Below, one piece after another: positions 60,191 through 64,000 of a stretch of DNA of 64,000 bases. The translations under genes and the position numbers were made by a program. Numbering within the stretch: position 1 is the stretch's first letter; each line of letters opens with the position of its first letter. The DNA lies in contig MTKO01000081.1 of assembly GCA_004028505.1 (NCBI GenBank), positions 40,158 through 104,157 of the forward strand. Direction: 5' to 3'. The notes under the pieces were generated by a model. The model had not been told where the DNA came from. It saw only the letters and a program-made list of their open reading frames with translations, and did not search any database. Source of the DNA: Candidatus Electrothrix aarhusensis (GTDB taxonomy: Bacteria; Desulfobacterota; Desulfobulbia; Desulfobulbales; Desulfobulbaceae).

Positions 60191-60224
60191 GCCGTAGGGG
60201 CACGGCGCGCCGTGCCCCTACGGC
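60191..60224. repeat. 34-bp perfect palindrome (GTAGGGGC type)
   Basis: GCCGTAGGGGCACGGCG is followed directly by its exact reverse complement. Shares GTAGGGGC/GCCCCTAC ends with the element at 45094-45154. It lies between the kinase start (60165) and the hypothetical gene stop (60255); likely a REP-type interspersed repeat rather than a simple terminator. Confidence 0.8.
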
Positions 60225-60254
60225 ATCCTGCAAACACTTCCTGGCTGCATACAC

Positions 60255-60647
60255 CTAGTTATACACTTGATCTTTCTCTTGTATTCCCTTGATTGCCCTT
60301 TTCAGCTTATGTAAACCGAATTGATTTAATGCCGTAGCTGCAAATTTCAACACACTGCTATCCCCGACTTTATAGCCAAGACAGGCATAAGCGCTTTCCT
60401 CTTGATCAAACTCAATCGTTAAATAATAATTCGTCCCTTCAAATATTTCGCATTCTGCATTTAAAATTGATTCGTCAATGCCATTTGTCAGTTCATCAAC
60501 CAATTTATATTTAGCCGCATCATCGTAGAAGTCAAAGCTTTTTATGATAAAAATACAAAAATCCTCACTGCCGTCGCTGATCGTTGTATACCCTTCATTT
60601 TCATCAACGTAGGAGTCCGGTACAACCCATGCACATTCAATATTCAT
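60255..60647 (-). CDS. hypothetical protein
   Basis: 130 residues, acidic, soluble, without signal or membrane segment. The sequence has CAWVVPDSYVDENEGYTT, FYDDAAKYKLVDELTNG and LTIEFDQEESAYACLGYKVG, a mixed alpha/beta pattern. I do not recognise a family. It stands between the palindrome and glcD with no overlaps. Confidence 0.5.
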   Translation of the reverse strand: MNIECAWVVPDSYVDENEGYTTISDGSEDFCIFIIKSFDFYDDAAKYKLVDELTNGIDESILNAECEIFEGTNYYLTIEFDQEESAYACLGYKVGDSSVLKFAATALNQFGLHKLKRAIKGIQEKDQVYN

Positions 60648-60791
60648 TCATCAGCCTTTTCTGTATAAGAACTGGTTGGAGCAACAAACATATCATCGTT
60701 ACCATCTATTAATTATTATTTAAAAAGTCACGTATTTCCAAGACGAACCGCCCTGAAACTTCTCCGTGAGGAGATCATCGCTAAGAACAAC

Positions 60792-62186
60792 TCAGGCCGG
60801 AAAAATCTTTCCTGGATTCAAAATATTATGCGGGTCAAAAAGCTCCTTCAACCGCCGCATAACCGAGAGAGCTGTCTCGTCAAGCTCCTGGGATAAAAAG
60901 GGCGACTTCGTTATACCGACTCCATGCTCGCCGGAAAGCGTGCCGCCCATACTGAGTACGCGTTCAAAAAGCCGTTCCTTGGCCTTGAGCCCGCTATTAT
61001 ATTCCTGTTCGTTCTGTTTATCCACCATGATGTTTACATGGATATTCCCATCTCCGGCATGACCAAAGGTCAGGATGATGAGATTTAGCTCCTGAGCCAG
61101 CTGCTCAATAAAGTTCACCAGCTCCGGTATCCGCGAACGGGGCACCACAACATCTTCAGCAATTTTATGAGGTCGCAAGCTCAAACAGGCTGGGGCGATA
61201 GAGCGTCGGGCCAGCCAAAGTTCCTGGGTTTCCTCTTCACTTTGTGCTTGGCGCAGCACGCAGCCTTCCTCTTTCTGCTGTCGAACAAACTCTGTAAATC
61301 GCTCTCCTTGTTGCTCAACCTCGGATGTACTCCCGTCAAACTCCACCAGCAATAGGGCCGCTGTTTTCTCTGGTAACAGGCTGCTTAACCGATTACTCAA
61401 CCGATTACGTACCACCTGGACAGCGATTTTATCCATATATTCCAAGGTACAGGGCATGAGCCCGGCAGTCAGAATCTTGGCAACCAAACCGGTTGCCTGC
61501 GCCAGGGAGGAAAAACTGAGCAGGAAAGTCACCTTGTCCTCGGCAAGCGGGAGAAGGCGAAGAATGAGTTTGGTAAAGATCGCCAGAGTACCTTCGGAGC
61601 CGATAAACAGTCGGGTCAAATCATAGCCCACCACGCCCTTTTCGGTGCGCACCCCTGTCCGCATAATTTCACCATTGGGCAGCACCACCTCAAGGCCGAT
61701 GATGTAATCGCGAGTCACCCCGTACTTCACCGCACTAGGCCCACCAGCACATTCTCCAGCATTCCCACCGATGGAGCAAAACTTCAAGCTGGCCGGATCA
61801 GGAGGATACATCAAACCATGCTTTTTTACAGCGGCCTGCAACTCACCAGTAACAACACCCGGTTCCACCACGGCAATCATATTATCAGGATCAATCTCCA
61901 AAATTCGGTGCATCCGACTAAACCCGATGATCAGGCCACCATGCACAGGAAGAGCACCACCGGTGGTGCCACTGCCTGCCCCACGCGGAATAACCGGAAA
62001 GCGATGCTCTTCAGCAAGACGAAGCAAGGCCGCAACCTGAGCCGTTGACTCTGGTAAAGCCACCGCATCCGGCATGAAATTTTGCCCTGACGCATCATAA
62101 CTATAACAGGAACGATCCTCTACGCTTGTCAGTAGATTGTCTTTACCAACAGCCTGTTGTAACTTTTTTATGATTTTTTTCTCCAT
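60792..62186 (-). CDS. FAD-linked oxidase (glycolate/lactate dehydrogenase GlcD type)
   Basis: 464 residues from ATG 62186. FAD-binding PCMH-type domain: VIPRGAGSGTTGGALP, VEPGVVTGELQAAVKKHGL, SIGGNAGECAGGPSAVKYG, GVVGYDLTRLFIGSEGTLAI. C-terminal FAD-oxidase domain ends FGHAGDGNIHVNIMVD, GTLSGEHGVGITK and NPGKIFPA. It oxidises a 2-hydroxy acid such as glycolate or D-lactate with an electron acceptor via a partner iron-sulfur protein; the usual GlcE/GlcF neighbours are not seen in this window, so the acceptor is unknown. Confidence 0.9.
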   Translation of the reverse strand: MEKKIIKKLQQAVGKDNLLTSVEDRSCYSYDASGQNFMPDAVALPESTAQVAALLRLAEEHRFPVIPRGAGSGTTGGALPVHGGLIIGFSRMHRILEIDPDNMIAVVEPGVVTGELQAAVKKHGLMYPPDPASLKFCSIGGNAGECAGGPSAVKYGVTRDYIIGLEVVLPNGEIMRTGVRTEKGVVGYDLTRLFIGSEGTLAIFTKLILRLLPLAEDKVTFLLSFSSLAQATGLVAKILTAGLMPCTLEYMDKIAVQVVRNRLSNRLSSLLPEKTAALLLVEFDGSTSEVEQQGERFTEFVRQQKEEGCVLRQAQSEEETQELWLARRSIAPACLSLRPHKIAEDVVVPRSRIPELVNFIEQLAQELNLIILTFGHAGDGNIHVNIMVDKQNEQEYNSGLKAKERLFERVLSMGGTLSGEHGVGITKSPFLSQELDETALSVMRRLKELFDPHNILNPGKIFPA

Positions 62187-62288
62187 ATTTGCAACAATAA
62201 CGGATATTCTGTCGGAGAGCCAGCGCTTTTCAGGGCAGGGAAATAATTCATAGAGCAAACGTTAATAACTTCTTCATAAGGTGGCATT

Positions 62289-63295
62289 ATGTACAATTGG
62301 TATGTTGCGGTCAACGGACAGACTGTCGGTCCTTTTCCCCATGAACAGATGATTGCCGGGGTACGATCCGGCCAATATAACTTGGCCACGATGGTCTGGC
62401 GGGAAGGATTTAGTGATTGGTTGCCAATAGAGCAGGTCAAGGAGCTGACCGGTCCCAGCCCCAACGCATCGACAGGCAGCACTCCTCCTTCTATGAACGG
62501 ACGGCAGGCTCACGAGATTGATTATGAGATCTTCGGCCATGAGATGCAGTTTGTCGAGATAGAGCTTGATCCGCAGGAGAGTGTAGTGGCTGAGGCGGGC
62601 AGCATGATGTACATGAGCGATTTCATAAAGATGGACACCATCTTCGGCGACGGGTCTGCCTCTTCTCAACAAGGCGGTTTCTTTGACAAAATGCTCGGGG
62701 CTGGCAAACGGCTGATCACCGGCGAAGGGCTGTTTATCACCATGTTCACCTTTCAGGGTCAGGGTAAAGGCAAGGTCGCCTTTGCCTCCCCGTATCCGGG
62801 CAAGATTATTCCTTTGGATCTGAGTAAGTACGGTAACAGAATTATCTGCCAGAAGGACGCCTTTCTCTGCGCAGCCAAGGGTGTTGCCATTGGAATCGCC
62901 TTTCAGAAAAAACTCGGCACGGCATTATTTGGAGGGGAAGGCTTTATTATGCAGCAGCTGGACGGTGATGGACTGTGCTTTGTTCATGCTGGCGGCACCA
63001 TCGTTGAGCGGGAGCTCCAGGCCGGAGAAACCTGCGGGTGGATACTGGCTGTCTGGTTGCCCTAACCCAGACCGTGAATTATGATATTGAGTATGTGGGC
63101 AATGTGAAATCAGCTGTGTTTGGCGGCGAGGGATTTTTCTTTGCCAGCCTGAAAGGACCGGGCCATGTCTGGTTGCAATCCTTGCCCTTTTCCCGGCTGG
63201 CCGGACGAATCTGGGCTTCTGCACCCCAAGCTGGTGGGCAGAGTGTGGGTGAGGGGTCAGTTCTTGGTAATATAGCCAATATATTTGAGAAGTAG
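62289..63295 (+). CDS. GYF-2 domain plus AIM24/TIGR00266-type protein (one frameshift)
   Basis: About 335 residues after adding one base near 63031 (GAAA-CCTGCGG; the frame goes on as [19 protein letters not shown]). Residues 1-52: GYF-like domain ([35 protein letters not shown]). From residue 75: AIM24-type double beta-helix fold ([73 protein letters not shown]). Members bind membranes or other proteins; enzymatic role unknown. The bacterial GYF-AIM24 fusion is widespread. Confidence 0.83.
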
Positions 63296-63331
63296 GTTTT
63301 TTTGGGGGGATAACGGGACAGACACAAGGTA

Positions 63332-63350
63332 CTCGGGGGCACACCCCGAG
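63332..63350. terminator. short hairpin between convergent genes
   Basis: CTCGGGG (63332-63338) pairs with CCCCGAG (63344-63350) around GCACA. It lies between convergent genes ending at 63295 and 63374. There is no T-run, so its strength is uncertain. Confidence 0.5.
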
Positions 63351-63373
63351 CAACCGATTCTAAGCCGACTCTT

Positions 63374-64000
63374 CTAAGTCAACTCCTCGATCTTCAGCAC
63401 ATCAATCAGTAGCCCGCCGTAGTCGTTGCGGATCATCTCCTTGAGGGCAGCAGAGTTGTTGACCTGGATGTCGAGGCTGCTGACAGCTGAATCCGCAAAG
63501 CCTTGCAGGTGTATTCGCCGTCGGCAGTCACGGTGACAGCGGCACCTGCTGCGCCGTCCTGTTTCATATCAATCAGGCTGAAGAACAGCGCATCCTGGCG
63601 CAGGTCGAGGATGACCTGAATGCGCAGGGTCTCCTCTGCCGAGATCGAGCCGTTGATGAGGCTGACATAGGGGTTGTTGGCCTTGCCAGTGAGGATACCG
63701 GTGGGTTCGCCAAAGCCAGCCACGGTCAGGGGGCTCCGCAACAACCGTTTGTAGATACCAGTGCGCGGGGTGCCGTGCTCGGTGTAGCGGGTGGTGACGG
63801 AAAACCGGTACTCGTTGTTCCAGGGATTCGCCTGAGCCGGTACATCAGGCATGAGCACGATCTCGCTGTTGGCGATTGTGCCCACCCGACTCTGGACCGC
63901 GCTGCCGCTGCGGGTGCCCTCAATCAGGCAATGCGAATCGTTGTCCTCACGGTTGAAGAAAAGATTGGAGCCTGTGATGCGGAGCATGCCGTCCGAGCGC
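63374..64000 (-). CDS. partial protein, C-terminal Ig-like (DUF4469-like) region, with frameshift
   Basis: A frame open at the window edge runs to a stop at 63374 once a base is restored near 63502 (AAG-GCTTT to AAGGGCTTT); the repaired tail reads GFADSAVSSLDIQVNN and ends LKIEELT. Without repair it stops at 63433. Visible part: RITGSNLFFNREDN, YRFSVTTRYTE, ISAEETLRIQVILDLR. This resembles the C-terminal part of proteins carrying a HU-like DNA-binding N-terminus and a DUF4469 Ig-like end, as far as I recall; the N-terminus is outside the window, so this stays a suggestion. Confidence 0.45.

Noticed and set aside
1..64000. CRISPR arrays, tRNA, rRNA, prophage or insertion sequence
   Set aside because: No repeat-spacer pattern, no tRNA cloverleaf, no ribosomal RNA stretch, no transposase or integrase was recognised.

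Overview
The window looks like a chromosomal segment of a marine, sulfur-metabolising deltaproteobacterial lineage, most likely Desulfobulbales (Desulfobulbaceae or a relative, possibly a cable bacterium). The grounds are ATP sulfurylase with a family II pyrophosphatase nearby, a split archaeal-type glutamate synthase, a Pil-Chp-like chemosensory cluster with a type IV pilus tip operon, and a glycine-betaine pathway. The exact taxon is inference. No rRNA, tRNA, transposase, integrase or CRISPR array was recognised.

Sequence quality matters for every reader of this window. At 14 places a conserved or clearly continuous protein is split by a 1-nt shift, mostly a base missing beside a short C/G run. 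Affected genes include ahcY, the homocysteine methyltransferase/metF fusion, gltB3-gltD, cheA and pilY1. I annotate them as single genes and note each break. The simplest reading is uncorrected sequencing indels, not pseudogenes.

Layout. (1) 1-8537, minus strand: a chemosensory operon encoding a two-receiver PATAN protein, CheY, CheW, a CheA-type kinase with five Hpt domains, and a second CheW-like protein cut by the window edge. (2) 8538-16250, mostly plus strand: an AT-rich spacer, an outer-membrane beta-barrel protein, a large exported protein with a caspase-like H...C region, a small two-CW protein (minus), and a membrane GAF protein / small protein / degenerate HtrA trio. (3) 16293-24673, minus: glutamate synthase in three polypeptides, with six accessory small genes (zinc-ribbon membrane protein, secreted repeat protein, nuclease-like protein, Fic protein and others) lying between gltB2 and gltB3-gltD. 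(4) 24988-28403: an acyl-CoA ligase and an L,D-transpeptidase, convergent. (5) 28627-34863, minus: glycine/sarcosine and sarcosine/dimethylglycine N-methyltransferases, homocysteine methyltransferase-MTHFR, metK and ahcY. (6) 35152-46449: a Popeye-like cyclic-nucleotide-binding membrane protein, lon, a GlmU-like beta-helix protein, an SPFH/zinc-ribbon protein, an FmdB-like protein, aroB, ppaC, an anchored acidic protein and sat. (7) 46778-60165, minus: a sensor kinase and NtrC-type regulator followed by two FimT-like pilins, PilW, PilV, PilX, PilY1 and two exported proteins. (8) 60255-64000: a hypothetical, a GlcD-type FAD oxidase, a GYF-AIM24 protein and a partial gene at the edge.

How the genes work together. 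Region 5 forms a closed loop: glycine is methylated three times to betaine using SAM, and the same cluster makes SAM (MetK), removes SAH (AhcY) and remethylates homocysteine (fusion protein). Regions 1 and 7 together suggest chemosensory control of type IV pili, with Ca-binding-like D-rich loops in PilY1, PilW and a FimT-like pilin. Sat and pyrophosphatase serve sulfate activation or its reversal. The least explained parts are the accessory genes inside the glutamate synthase locus, the caspase-like exported protein and the GAF/HtrA-like trio.
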